This document shows positions 1 to 9,301 of a DNA stretch of 64,000 nucleotides, piece after piece (within the stretch, counting starts at the first letter, position 1; every line of letters starts with the position of its first letter). Under the pieces are notes generated by a model. The model was given only the letters and a program-made list of their open reading frames with translations, made no database searches and was not told the origin of the DNA. Origin of the DNA: Montanilutibacter psychrotolerans (GTDB lineage Bacteria; Pseudomonadota; Gammaproteobacteria; Xanthomonadales; Xanthomonadaceae); contig NZ_RIBS01000004.1 of the NCBI RefSeq assembly GCF_003719825.1, forward strand, positions 1-64,000. The letters are read 5' to 3'. Both the position numbers and the translations under genes were made by a program.

Positions 1-860
1 AGATCGCCCTGGCCACGCCGTCCAGCGCGCTGGCCTACGCCGGCGGCCACCTGCACCTGACCGTGCAGGACGATGCGCACCTGGCGGCCGGGCAGACCGT
101 GGCCGGCGTGAGCGGCGCGCACCTGGCGCTGTTCGCGCAGAAGGGCCCGCTGCGCGCCATCGCCGCCAACGGCCCACTGAGCCTACAGGCCCACGCCGGC
201 ACGCTGGAACTGCTGGCCGACCAGAGCGTCACCGTCACCGCGACCGACCAGCGCATCGACGTGATGGCCAGCAAGAAGATCGTGCTGCAGGCCGGCCAGA
301 CCCAGGTCACCCTGGAAGGCGGCGACATCACGTTCGCCTGCCCCGGCAACTTCACCGTCAAGGCCAGCGAACAGCCGTTCAAGGGTCCGCAATCCAATCC
401 CGCGATTCCGCCGCACCTGCCGCACGAAACCGTCGTGCTGCCCGAGCACTTCGCCGTCCGCCTGAAGGAACAGTTCGGCCAGGCGTTCGTGTCTGGCAAG
501 CCGTACAAGCTGGAGCTGGGCGGGGAGACCTTCGAGGGCAACATCCCGAGCGACGGCGTGATCTCGCACCCGATCCCGAAGGGCGTCAAGAAGGGAAAGC
601 TGACGACCTATCCGTTCGGCGAAGAGAACGGCCCGTGGACCTGGGACCTCGACGTCCGCGCGCAAAGCAAGACCGACAAGCACGACGGTCTGCAGTCCAG
701 GCTCAAGAACCTGGGCTTCTATCACGGTGCGATCGACGGCGATTTTGGCCCCAAGAGCCGCGCCGCGCTGCAGCGCTTCCATCGCGCCGTCGGCATCGCA
801 GGACAGAACGAGCCGAGCGCCGAAGGAATGGGCGAGATCGGCAGCACGCACGACGTCTAG
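1..860 (+). CDS. vgrG: VgrG spike protein, C-terminal part, with peptidoglycan-binding tail (partial)
   Basis: The reading frame is open from the left edge, so the gp27/gp5-like body lies outside the window. What remains is the end of a DUF2345 beta-helix region (the ACPGNFTVKAS segment is typical), a beta-rich linker, and a C-terminal peptidoglycan-binding domain (HDGLQSRLKNLGFYHGAIDG, then DFGPKSRAALQRFH). VgrG trimers form the tip of the T6SS puncturing device; C-terminal extensions are either toxins or cargo adaptors. The next gene starts 12 bases after the stop and has the same kind of binding domain, so this VgrG probably carries that protein. Assignment to VgrG is firm; the role of the tail is inference. 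Confidence 0.88.
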   Translation, partial: IALATPSSALAYAGGHLHLTVQDDAHLAAGQTVAGVSGAHLALFAQKGPLRAIAANGPLSLQAHAGTLELLADQSVTVTATDQRIDVMASKKIVLQAGQTQVTLEGGDITFACPGNFTVKASEQPFKGPQSNPAIPPHLPHETVVLPEHFAVRLKEQFGQAFVSGKPYKLELGGETFEGNIPSDGVISHPIPKGVKKGKLTTYPFGEENGPWTWDLDVRAQSKTDKHDGLQSRLKNLGFYHGAIDGDFGPKSRAALQRFHRAVGIAGQNEPSAEGMGEIGSTHDV

Positions 861-872
861 GACGACAACTCG

Positions 873-2666
873 ATGCTCTATGGAAACCATAACCTCCAGC
901 GCGGTGACAGCGATGGCAACCCGGCCGCCAATCAGCCTCCGCGCTGGGGTGCAGTAGTCAATCCGCCACCGCCGGCCGGTGCCGCGCAGACGCCGCAGAA
1001 CCAGGGCGGCGCCACGATCGCCATTCCCCAGCACGTTCGTCAGCTGCAGGACGATTTGCGCACGCTGGGGTTTCTCTGCGGGGGCACGCCCGATGGCGGC
1101 TTCGGCCGGGGCACCGAATGGGCGGTGAAGGAATTCCAGATCTACGCCAGCATGACCCACGTCGCGCGCCTCAACACGCAGCGCTTCCGGCAATGGCAGC
1201 CCAACGGCGGACTCACCGCGCCGGAGATCGGCGCGCTGGGCACGCGACCCAACTCGACCCCGCCGGAGAGCTACTACGTCGGCTCGCTCGACCAGGCCGC
1301 AAACACCGCCCGCTACACCGGCCCGATCAGCGGCGTGGTCAACCAGCGCACGCGTGATGCCATCGAACACTGGCTCGACCAGAACTACCGCTGCCCGGTG
1401 GTGGTGGAGGCGTGGCTGGTCAGTCGCCAGACGACACAACGCACGGCGGTGTTCACCAACGGCGTCAACGTCTGGCAGTTCAACCAGATCACCCAGGGCA
1501 CTGTGCGCAACGCGCAAAACCAGGTGGTCAGCTATGTGCGGATGTTCTACCGCGACTTCTCGACCTACTACACCTATCCGGCCGGGCGGGTTGCCACCGA
1601 GTACCACGTGCTGGGCGGCTACACGAACTACATGACGTACGGCGGACCGGTGAGCATGGTGCCGACGCACACGTGGTCGCAGGCCGAGATGACCCCGGAG
1701 CGCCTGATCGGCCCCGCCACCACCCTGGCGACACTGCAGGCGAACCTCAACGGCGCGACGACGTCCACGTACCGCGTGGTGCGCGCGACCGCCGAGCAGG
1801 AGTGCATGGGGTTCTTCGACTCGATCAACGCCTACGACGATGCGCTGATCTCGCTCGGGCCGTGCCACTGGACGATGGGCCTGTACCCGGCCAACGGCTA
1901 CGACAATGGCGAGTTGCCGGGGTTCCTGGCCTACGTGCTGCACAGCAACCGGGCGTCCTACCTCACCGCCTACGGCAACTTCGGCCTGTACCCGTCCAGC
2001 GCCTGGGTCGGAAACAACGCGGGCCCGCTGTGGAACCAGGGCCAGCGCAAGTACGTGGGCTGGATCCGCAACCACATCGACTCCACCGATCCCGCGACGG
2101 CCGCGACCGCCATCCCGCAACTGGCCGAGGTCGATCGCGCGACCATCGAGGCCAACTACTACAAGACCTGGCACTGGTTCTTCCGCTGGGTGATGGCCGG
2201 TCGCACCATCCCGGCCGTCCAGCAGGCGATGTGGGGCATGGTGCGCATGCGCCTGCGCGACGTGCTGGGCATCGCGGTCAACGTCCAAGCCGGCAACATC
2301 CACGTCACCGGAACACTGGGTACGGTGTTCACGTCGGAGAAGGCCGCGGCGATCCTGTTGCGCTGGCACATCTTCCGCCCGGGCCACGTGACCGGCACCT
2401 CGGTGCGCAACTCCATCCGCAACGCGATCCAGAACAATCCCAACGTCACGTGGACGCTACCGCTGGCGCAATGGACGAACGCGCACGAAACCGCGGTGAC
2501 CGATCAGTTGCTGGCCGATGCAACCGTCGTCAATGCAACCCAGGCCCATCTCGCGGCGTGGCCGACCTATCCCGGCCGCACCGGTCGCGGCTATGTTGTT
2601 GGCAACGAGCTGGGCACGCTGCGCACTGCCCGCAATTCCTTCGTCCTCGATGCGGCCGGAATCTGA
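873..2666 (+). CDS. Probable T6SS peptidoglycan-targeting effector with peptidoglycan-binding domain
   Basis: 597 residues with no signal peptide, directly downstream of a VgrG. Residues about 50-95 form a peptidoglycan-binding-domain-like repeat (VRQLQDDLRTLGFLCGG, then a GFGRGTEWAVKEFQ segment). The centre carries EQECMGFFDSINAYDDALIS followed by LGPCHWTMG; an acidic residue followed by a DSINxYD-like stretch and G-x-x-x-W-T occurs in several muramidase-like proteins, which suggests but does not prove a cell-wall hydrolase. The following gene is a lipoprotein that would sit in the periplasm where such a toxin acts. No clear ribosome-binding site precedes the ATG, so translation may be coupled to vgrG. 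Cargo of the upstream VgrG is inferred from context. Confidence 0.7.
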   Translation: MLYGNHNLQRGDSDGNPAANQPPRWGAVVNPPPPAGAAQTPQNQGGATIAIPQHVRQLQDDLRTLGFLCGGTPDGGFGRGTEWAVKEFQIYASMTHVARLNTQRFRQWQPNGGLTAPEIGALGTRPNSTPPESYYVGSLDQAANTARYTGPISGVVNQRTRDAIEHWLDQNYRCPVVVEAWLVSRQTTQRTAVFTNGVNVWQFNQITQGTVRNAQNQVVSYVRMFYRDFSTYYTYPAGRVATEYHVLGGYTNYMTYGGPVSMVPTHTWSQAEMTPERLIGPATTLATLQANLNGATTSTYRVVRATAEQECMGFFDSINAYDDALISLGPCHWTMGLYPANGYDNGELPGFLAYVLHSNRASYLTAYGNFGLYPSSAWVGNNAGPLWNQGQRKYVGWIRNHIDSTDPATAATAIPQLAEVDRATIEANYYKTWHWFFRWVMAGRTIPAVQQAMWGMVRMRLRDVLGIAVNVQAGNIHVTGTLGTVFTSEKAAAILLRWHIFRPGHVTGTSVRNSIRNAIQNNPNVTWTLPLAQWTNAHETAVTDQLLADATVVNATQAHLAAWPTYPGRTGRGYVVGNELGTLRTARNSFVLDAAGI

Positions 2667-2668
2667 CC

Positions 2669-3286
2669 ATGAAGCACGCCCCCTTGTTTGCCGCGCTGGT
2701 CGCCACGATGAGTGCCAACGGTTGTGCCAGTAGCGCCCCCGCGGGTAACGCCACCGGCGCGGATCTGGCGCGGCACTGCGCCAGCGTCGACGGCAACGAG
2801 CGGGTCGCCATCAAGGTCTACGACGGCAAGGCCGTCAGCGTCTGCCCGCCGGGTGGCGAGACGGACTGCCTGTACTCGCAGGAGGCCGGGAAGACCTTCC
2901 GGTACGCCACGCCCGACCTCAACGCAGACGGCAAGGCCGACGCGGTGATCAAGGACTTCACCGGCGCGTACGGCCAGCACGACGTCGTCCACGTCATGGC
3001 GTTCGCGCAATGCGGCGACGGCAACTACGTCAAGGTGGCCGACGACATGCTGCAGGACGTGTCGGTGGCACCGTCGGCCAGTGCGGGATGGGCCGACCTG
3101 CAGGTGACGCGCAGCTGCTACAACGAGGCGCTTGGCGACAACCAGACGCGTCGCTTCCGGCTCACCTTCGACGCAGGCCGGTTCCGTTACGGCCCACCGG
3201 ACAACGATCCGGAACTGGCCGAGTTCTGCAGCGCGAAGGAACTGTCACTGCCTGCCGACCCGGCGGCGCCGTCCAGCACGGACTGA
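2669..3286 (+). CDS. Putative lipoprotein, probable immunity protein for the upstream effector
   Basis: 205 residues beginning two bases after the effector's stop codon, so almost certainly co-transcribed with it. The N-terminus is a short signal peptide ending in a lipobox-like SANGC, which predicts a lipid-anchored periplasmic protein. The mature part has a TPDLNADGKADAVIKDF segment resembling an FG-GAP or calcium-binding loop, and several cysteines. I do not recognise the family. Position immediately after a suspected periplasmic toxin is the basis for the immunity call; it could be an unrelated lipoprotein. Confidence 0.6.
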   Translation: MKHAPLFAALVATMSANGCASSAPAGNATGADLARHCASVDGNERVAIKVYDGKAVSVCPPGGETDCLYSQEAGKTFRYATPDLNADGKADAVIKDFTGAYGQHDVVHVMAFAQCGDGNYVKVADDMLQDVSVAPSASAGWADLQVTRSCYNEALGDNQTRRFRLTFDAGRFRYGPPDNDPELAEFCSAKELSLPADPAAPSSTD

Positions 3287-3463
3287 GTCCGCGGCGAGCG
3301 CGCTCGACGCACGCGGCCACTTCACTGTCGACACGGCCCGTGTCGACACCGCCCAGCGACACCGGGCTGGCTTCGCGCCAACCTCGTGCCTTGCCGGGCG
3401 CGTCCGCTCTCCGATGCAACCCTGCGCCGGAGCCTCGCGCTCCGGCGATGCCAGCGCCTGGCC

Positions 3464-4450
3464 TCAGATCGAGCCGGGACGCATCCGCACCGAGCGGACC
3501 ACGCCGTCCCACAACTCCAGGGCCTGCTCGTCGTTGGTGAACGCCGGGCGGTACGGGTTGTCGTCGCCGACCCGGTTCTGCTTGAGCACCATCAGCTCGA
3601 CGGTGATGTTCGGCTCCGCCACCGACTCGGCCTTGCCCGGCACTTCCCAGGCAAACGTGTACAGGCGTTGGCCGTCATCGCTGCCAGCAACCAAGTACTC
3701 CTCGCCGTCGATGGCCGTATCGCGGGTCTTGCCCTTGCGCAGGGTGCCGATGCCCGGCCGCGCGGCCAGCAGCGCGCCGATGCCGCCAGTACGATCCAGC
3801 AGCGACGGTTCGACCTGGTTCTGCGTGGTCGACGAAATGATCAGGCTGGCACCGGGGTGCGAGGGCAGCTTCACATGCACCTGGAAGGATTCCGGCCAGT
3901 ACTCGTTGCCGGCGATGAAACCACCGTCGATGCAGAAGCCGGTGCCGGTCGGCACCTCGCTGCCGCGCGCACTGAAACCCCGTGCGAGCCCGCCTTCCTG
4001 CTCATCGGCACGGTCGGCCAGCGACGGCGACACCAGCCCGCGGCGCATGAACACGTTGCTGCCACTGACCAGGTAGGTGTCGTGCTTCCACGTGTACTCC
4101 TGGCCCGGCTGGTCCCACGACAACAGCATCGCCGAGCCACCCGCGAAGTCGGCCCGGCGCAGGAACATGCTGCCTTTGGTGGTGTGCTTCTGGGCGCGCA
4201 GTTCGCGCTCGCGCCCGTCGATGTAGCCGGCGGCATTGCCCTGCGCGGTCGCCGGCGCCTTCTCGATTGGGGCACCGCGCATCTCGTACTTGCCGTTGAT
4301 GGTGGCCGCGGCGGGCAGGTCGACCAGCAACCGTCCGAAGCAGTGTGTCTTCCAACCGGTTTTTTGCATTGCGAGCGTCCTGGAGTTGCTGCACGACATC
4401 GGGGCCATGCAAAGAATGAGCACAAGCCAGTGGCTGGCCAGCCTAGGCAT
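3464..4450 (-). CDS. Tli4-family T6SS immunity protein
   Basis: 328 residues. The N-terminus (MPRLASHWLVLILCMAPMSC) is a lipoprotein signal, so the protein should be periplasmic, where a lipase delivered by T6SS would act. The start of the mature part (TGWKTHCFGRLLVDLPAAAT) matches the opening of the Tli4 family (CFGRyLVDLP pattern), the known partners of Tle4 lipases such as Pseudomonas TplE. The gene overlaps the end of the lipase gene by 8 bases, with the immunity gene last in the vgrG-lipase-immunity operon. Family recognition is from motif and context. Confidence 0.78.
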   Translation of the reverse strand: MPRLASHWLVLILCMAPMSCSNSRTLAMQKTGWKTHCFGRLLVDLPAAATINGKYEMRGAPIEKAPATAQGNAAGYIDGRERELRAQKHTTKGSMFLRRADFAGGSAMLLSWDQPGQEYTWKHDTYLVSGSNVFMRRGLVSPSLADRADEQEGGLARGFSARGSEVPTGTGFCIDGGFIAGNEYWPESFQVHVKLPSHPGASLIISSTTQNQVEPSLLDRTGGIGALLAARPGIGTLRKGKTRDTAIDGEEYLVAGSDDGQRLYTFAWEVPGKAESVAEPNITVELMVLKQNRVGDDNPYRPAFTNDEQALELWDGVVRSVRMRPGSI

Positions 4451-6077
4451 GCCAGTCGGCGTCCTGCGCGATCATGACGATGCCGTAGAGCGCGGCCCAT
4501 TTGCTGCGCTCGTCCAGATAGCTTCCCTGGTGGTCGTAGCCCTTGGGTTCGGCCGACTCCTTGCCGTCGGGATTGCCGTGCTTGAACGAACCCTTGACCG
4601 ACGCCTTGCCCGGCGCTTCGCCCGACAGGTACGACACGGTGCCGTCGCCCGCGCCGGTGGCCGGCTGGAACGACATGCCCTTGAGGGTATGCGCCGAACG
4701 CCCGGCGGCCACCGTGGCGACGTAGTCACCATTGCCGTCATCGTGGAAGACCGGCGTGGCCGTAGGCGCAAGCTGCGCCGGATCGCCTTGCCAGACGATC
4801 GTCACGAACGAACCGCGCGCACCCTCGGCGCCGTAGTGCGAGTAGGTCTGCGGGTGGTACTTGCGTTCGATATCGAGATGGAACGCCTGCACCGTGGCGA
4901 TGTTGCGGATGAATTTGGCGCGGATGTCCACCGCGATCTTGTTGCTGTGCTTGAAGTCGAGGTAGCTGGAATTGTGCTGCGGCACCAGCCCGTACCATTC
5001 CGGGCTCATGTAGATCTCGTTGTAGGCATCGCCCTTGGCAGGGAACCCCAGCATCGGAGCGGCGTTCTTGTCCTTGCGCACCATCAGCCACGGCTTGCCG
5101 CTGTCGTAGTCGCGGGTGGGCAGCAACTCGAGCGCGCCCGGCGCATTGGCCACCACCGCGGTCACCTGCGCCGCGTTGCGCCCAAGGATCAGCTGCGAAG
5201 GCCCTTCGTAGCCGCAACGCATGTGGTGGTAGATGGTGGGCGCGCCCAGCGAGGGCTGGACGCCGTGGATCACGCCGAGCACCTTGTCGTACTTGTGGAT
5301 CTCGGTGAGCGCGCGCGACACCAGGCCGCCCATCGAGTGGGTCACCAAGATGACCTTCTCGGCCGGCACGCCGAGCTTGCGGTAGTGCGCCAGCACGACG
5401 TCGTCGATGTAGGTGCGGATTTCGGCCGCCGACTCGCGGTTGGATTGCGGCCAGCGGTAGCCGCCCGCCCACACGTCGTAGCTGTAGTTGGCGGCGTGGC
5501 GGCGGTGCTTGTCACTCAATGACGGCAACGCGCCGCTTTCATCGCCGTACTGTTTGGGCGCGTGCATGCCGTACGTGCCCCACCAGGGTTCGGCCTTGTC
5601 GCGCTTGAGGATGTTGTTGAGCTTGACCTGCAGGTCGGCCATGAAGGGGTGGTAGCTGCCCTTCATCACGCCGCCCCAGCCGCGCTCGTAGGCCAGGTCC
5701 TTGGACAGGCCGGAGTCGGCGACGTCGATGGGTCCCTCGATATCGAGCTCGACGTTGTCCGGGCTCAGGATCTCCTGGCGCTTCTTCGCGCCGCGGAAAC
5801 CCCAGGTCGCCAGCGACGAGATCACCTCGCCAATGCCGGCGAACGACAGCTCGGCGTTGGGCGGACGCCACGCCGGGTCGTCGGTTCCCTTGGTCTTGAG
5901 GTTGCTGCCCATGATGCCGGGCAGGAACACGATCGGGATCACCGCGGGCACCTTCAGCAGCACCGTCTTGTCGCGGCCGTCGGACTCGGGGGTCAGTATC
6001 GCCTCGGCCACGGTCTGACCGGTTTTCGGATCCATCCTGCCAGTCAGCACGACGTCCTTTTCGTTGCCTTGGCTCAT
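4443..6077 (-). CDS. Tle4-like type VI lipase effector (alpha/beta hydrolase)
   Basis: 544 residues from the chosen ATG, which overlaps the vgrG stop as ATGA and so suggests translational coupling; the longer open frame upstream lies inside vgrG. The N-terminal IPIVFLPGIMGSNL is the usual opening of LCAT/PGAP1-type hydrolases, and VTHSMGGLVSRA near residue 247 carries the GxSxG nucleophile. Type VI lipase effectors degrade target-cell phospholipids after injection. Assignment to the Tle4 group rests on the hydrolase type together with the Tli4-like neighbour; other Tle families are possible. No signal peptide, as expected for T6SS cargo. Confidence 0.8.
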   Translation of the reverse strand: MSQGNEKDVVLTGRMDPKTGQTVAEAILTPESDGRDKTVLLKVPAVIPIVFLPGIMGSNLKTKGTDDPAWRPPNAELSFAGIGEVISSLATWGFRGAKKRQEILSPDNVELDIEGPIDVADSGLSKDLAYERGWGGVMKGSYHPFMADLQVKLNNILKRDKAEPWWGTYGMHAPKQYGDESGALPSLSDKHRRHAANYSYDVWAGGYRWPQSNRESAAEIRTYIDDVVLAHYRKLGVPAEKVILVTHSMGGLVSRALTEIHKYDKVLGVIHGVQPSLGAPTIYHHMRCGYEGPSQLILGRNAAQVTAVVANAPGALELLPTRDYDSGKPWLMVRKDKNAAPMLGFPAKGDAYNEIYMSPEWYGLVPQHNSSYLDFKHSNKIAVDIRAKFIRNIATVQAFHLDIERKYHPQTYSHYGAEGARGSFVTIVWQGDPAQLAPTATPVFHDDGNGDYVATVAAGRSAHTLKGMSFQPATGAGDGTVSYLSGEAPGKASVKGSFKHGNPDGKESAEPKGYDHQGSYLDERSKWAALYGIVMIAQDADWHA

Positions 6078-9000
6078 CCCTTCGCCCCCTTCGCCTTGCC
6101 CATCACGCGCATCACCACGCGATCCATCCATTCGCTCTTCTGTTGCGGCAGACGACCCTGTGCATCGGTCACCAGCTGCATCTTCGCGCCGTCGGCGCGG
6201 GTGAGCTCCACCATCACGTTGGCCAGCGGCTCATCGGTGACTTCGTTCCTGAGCACGTAGGTGTCGTTGAAGCGGGTCTGCGGCCAGGTGTTCATCTCGC
6301 GCGACAGCTGGGTCGCAGGCAGGAAGCTCTTCTTGCCGGCATGCACGGTGATGTTGCCGGGGCAGGCGACGACGATGTTGCCGCCTTCGATCGTGATGCT
6401 GGCGCCGCCGGCCGTGGCCAGGTGCACCGTCTTGCCCGCCGCCAGTTCCACCTGCGCGTTCGCGCTCACCACCTTCAACGCATCCCGGCTCTGCAGCGTC
6501 GCGCTGTCGTGCTGCGCCTCAAACTCCAGCTTGCCCTCGCCCGCCACCAGCGCCAGCGCGTGCGCCGCGCCACCGCCCTCCTTGGCCTCCACCGCGTTCG
6601 CCAGCCATCCGATCGCCTGGCCCGCGTGGATCCGCAGGTTGCCCGCCACCGCCGTGTTCGCCGATTGGCCGCTCGCCACGCTCAGCGTCTCGCCCACCAG
6701 CCACTGCACCGACTGGCCCGCCACCATCCCGATCCCCGCCGGTGCCGCCAGACCCAGCAGCGCGTCGCCGCTGTGCGGCACCCGGCCGCTACCGCCAGCC
6801 GCACTGCGCTCCGGCGCGGCCGACTGCGCCTGCCCCAGCTCGCTGCCCGGTACCGTCGTCGATGCGCTCTTCAGCAGCGCCGCCAGCGGCGCCGCATCGG
6901 CCACCAATTGCGATTGATTTGCCCGGCTTGCGCCTTCGTGCGCGGCCAGCTTCACCGTCTTGTGCGTGCCCGCCACCTGGCTGAACGTCTTCGCCAGCGC
7001 GGTGGCCTGCTTCAGCAGCGCCGTCGCCGCCACCGCATCGCCCGCGCCGGTGTCGTCTCCGATTGCGTACGCGCTCAGCCACAACCCCGCCTGCGCCCGC
7101 ACCGCGCCCCATTGGTCGCTGCGCAGCTCGAACCCTTCGCCGCGGAAACTGCCGCGGAAGTTGTCCGCCTGGTGGATCAGGTGCCCCAGGTTGAGCTGGG
7201 TGGCCGCGTGCGTGGTGGCCAGCTGCAGCCGCAACTGGCCGTCGCTGTCGTCCAGCACCAGCCGGTTGTGGCCCTCGCCACCAAACTCCTTGGACTTGAT
7301 GCCCACCAGCGCCGCCGCGTTGCGGTGACCCTGCGCATCGGCGCTGCTGCCGTGCCACGGCGGCGCGTGACCGCCGGCCAGGTTGGCCTGCGCGCTGGGG
7401 CGGTGGTCGCCGGCCTGCGTGTAGGCCGTCGCCTCGCCCGCGCTGGCCGCCTTGCCCGGGCTGGGCGCGATGCCGGCTTCGCCGTGCCCGTTGTACAGCG
7501 CGCCCACCACCATCGGCCGGTCGATGTCGCCGTCCAGGAACGCCACCAGCACCTCCTGCCCGATCCGCGGCAGGAACTGGCTGCCCACGCCCGGACCGGC
7601 GTACCGCTGCGCCACGCGCAGCCAGCAGCTGTCCGCCGCTTCGCCATCGCCGGCCGACTGCTGGAAGTGGAAGCGCACGCGCACCCGGCCGAGCCGGTCG
7701 CAGTGCAACTCGTGGCTGCCGTTCGGGCTGTCGCTGGCTTCCGGGCCGACCACGATCGCGGTCTGGTAGCCCGGCGCGGTCGGCCGCGGGTTGATCCGCG
7801 CGCCGGTGCCGTCGTGCAGCACCGGGCGCCACGGCTGGTCACGCGGCACCGCGGTGAACGCGTTCGCGTAACCCACCGCCGCCGCGCGTTCGCGCACCGC
7901 CTGCCACTGCACCGACGGCAACGCCGGCGCCGCGCCATTGGCGAACGCAGGGGCCGCGCCGAGCGCGTGCTCGACGCCCTCGCGCACTGCCGCCGGCAGG
8001 TTGTTGACGCCGGCCTGGTGCACGCTGACCAGCAACACCTCATCGGGCGTGCCGTCGGCCAGCGGCGCGTTGCGCAGCGCGAACCAGCTGCCCGCGCGGA
8101 AGCTGCGCACGCAGCCCTGGCCCAGCCAGTGCCGGCGCGGCGTCTGCCGCGCCTGCGCCAGCAACCCGGCGTAGTGGTCGGCCTCGTTGCGATCGGCAAA
8201 CGCGTACGCGCCGACCGGGTCGTAATCTTCCAGCGTCGCGGCGTGATCCCCGCCCGACAGCGGCACGTTCGCCGACTGCACCGACACCGCCTTGTAGTCG
8301 TCGCTCAGCACCGTCACCGCCGCCGACCCCAGCCGGCGCACCAGGCCGAACGCCTGCACCGTGTCGCTGGCTTCGGTCGCGTCGCTGCGGTGGTAGCGGA
8401 TCCCGCCGCCGCTTTCGGCCGCCGCATCCTGCGGACCCTGCCCCGACTCGGCGAACACCACGATCCGGTGCCCGGCCGGCGCATCGGGCGCTTCCTCGAT
8501 CCGCCAGCCCAGCCCTTCTTCGGCCAGCAGCCGTGACACGAAGGCCAGGTCGCTCTCGCGGTACTGCACGCAGTAGCTGCGCGGGCGACGCGCGTCCAGG
8601 AACGGACCGACCTCGTCGCCGAACTGCCACGCCGCCAGTGGCGCGTAGCCGGCAAACACCGATGCGACGATCTCGCTGACGCTGCGTTCCTGGAACACCC
8701 GGCTATGACGGCCCTGGCCGAGCAGCCACGTCCACGGCACCAGGCACACCCGGTAGCGCGCCAGACCGCCGTCGCCGCCGATGCACTGCGCCTCGCGGAT
8801 CAACCCCGTGCGCGTGGACTGGCTACCGTCGGCGCTGCGCGTGAGCAGGCCCAGCCGTTGCCCCAGCAGACGATCCAGCGGCGCGCCGGCGTTGGTCGAC
8901 AAGGCGTCGATCCACCACTCGAAGCCACCCGACAGACCGTCGGACGTGCCGCCGGGCGACAACGTCTCCCAGCCCTGCCAGCGCTCGACCACCCAATCCG

Positions 9001-9301
9001 TCGCACCGCCCTCGCCCCAGGCCAGGTCGTACAGCCGCTGCGCGCCGGTGTAGCGCGCCAGACCCGCCAGTGCGCTCGACACCGCCTGTGCCAGGCCCGG
9101 CGCACGCGCCAACGCGGCGCCCGGGAGGGCCGTTGCCAACCCCGCCTCCGTCGACCAGTCCGCCACCGCCTGCAAGCCCGCGCTCGTTGCGCTGGTGCGC
9201 AACGTCCCCCCCATTCCCATCCCTGCCACCACGCCCATTCCTCCATGAAAGGCCTGCGCCGACGGCTTTGCCGGGAAAACCGGACCGTCGCGCGGGTACA
9301 T
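6074..9301 (-). CDS. vgrG: VgrG spike protein with transthyretin-like C-terminal domain
   Basis: 1075 residues. A gp27-like N-terminal half is followed by the gp5-like OB fold (around residues 515-610, with FLDGDIDRPMVVGALYNG), a long DUF2345 beta-helix region (about 850-985, ending ACPGNITVHAG), and a C-terminal stretch near 1010-1060 (VTDEPLANVMVELTRADG, then LVTDAQGR) that looks like a transthyretin or carboxypeptidase-regulatory-like fold. In enteroaggregative E. coli such a VgrG domain recruits the Tle1 lipase, so here it probably binds the Tle4-like lipase encoded next with an ATGA overlap. Alternative starts exist a little downstream (MGVVAGMGMG), and the 5' end is not certain. Confidence 0.93.
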   Translation of the reverse strand: MYPRDGPVFPAKPSAQAFHGGMGVVAGMGMGGTLRTSATSAGLQAVADWSTEAGLATALPGAALARAPGLAQAVSSALAGLARYTGAQRLYDLAWGEGGATDWVVERWQGWETLSPGGTSDGLSGGFEWWIDALSTNAGAPLDRLLGQRLGLLTRSADGSQSTRTGLIREAQCIGGDGGLARYRVCLVPWTWLLGQGRHSRVFQERSVSEIVASVFAGYAPLAAWQFGDEVGPFLDARRPRSYCVQYRESDLAFVSRLLAEEGLGWRIEEAPDAPAGHRIVVFAESGQGPQDAAAESGGGIRYHRSDATEASDTVQAFGLVRRLGSAAVTVLSDDYKAVSVQSANVPLSGGDHAATLEDYDPVGAYAFADRNEADHYAGLLAQARQTPRRHWLGQGCVRSFRAGSWFALRNAPLADGTPDEVLLVSVHQAGVNNLPAAVREGVEHALGAAPAFANGAAPALPSVQWQAVRERAAAVGYANAFTAVPRDQPWRPVLHDGTGARINPRPTAPGYQTAIVVGPEASDSPNGSHELHCDRLGRVRVRFHFQQSAGDGEAADSCWLRVAQRYAGPGVGSQFLPRIGQEVLVAFLDGDIDRPMVVGALYNGHGEAGIAPSPGKAASAGEATAYTQAGDHRPSAQANLAGGHAPPWHGSSADAQGHRNAAALVGIKSKEFGGEGHNRLVLDDSDGQLRLQLATTHAATQLNLGHLIHQADNFRGSFRGEGFELRSDQWGAVRAQAGLWLSAYAIGDDTGAGDAVAATALLKQATALAKTFSQVAGTHKTVKLAAHEGASRANQSQLVADAAPLAALLKSASTTVPGSELGQAQSAAPERSAAGGSGRVPHSGDALLGLAAPAGIGMVAGQSVQWLVGETLSVASGQSANTAVAGNLRIHAGQAIGWLANAVEAKEGGGAAHALALVAGEGKLEFEAQHDSATLQSRDALKVVSANAQVELAAGKTVHLATAGGASITIEGGNIVVACPGNITVHAGKKSFLPATQLSREMNTWPQTRFNDTYVLRNEVTDEPLANVMVELTRADGAKMQLVTDAQGRLPQQKSEWMDRVVMRVMGKAKGAKG

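Noticed and set aside
183-2387. A 734-codon minus-strand frame opposite the first effector
   Set aside because: Composition is that of an antisense shadow, and the opposite strand encodes a VgrG tail and a peptidoglycan-binding protein.
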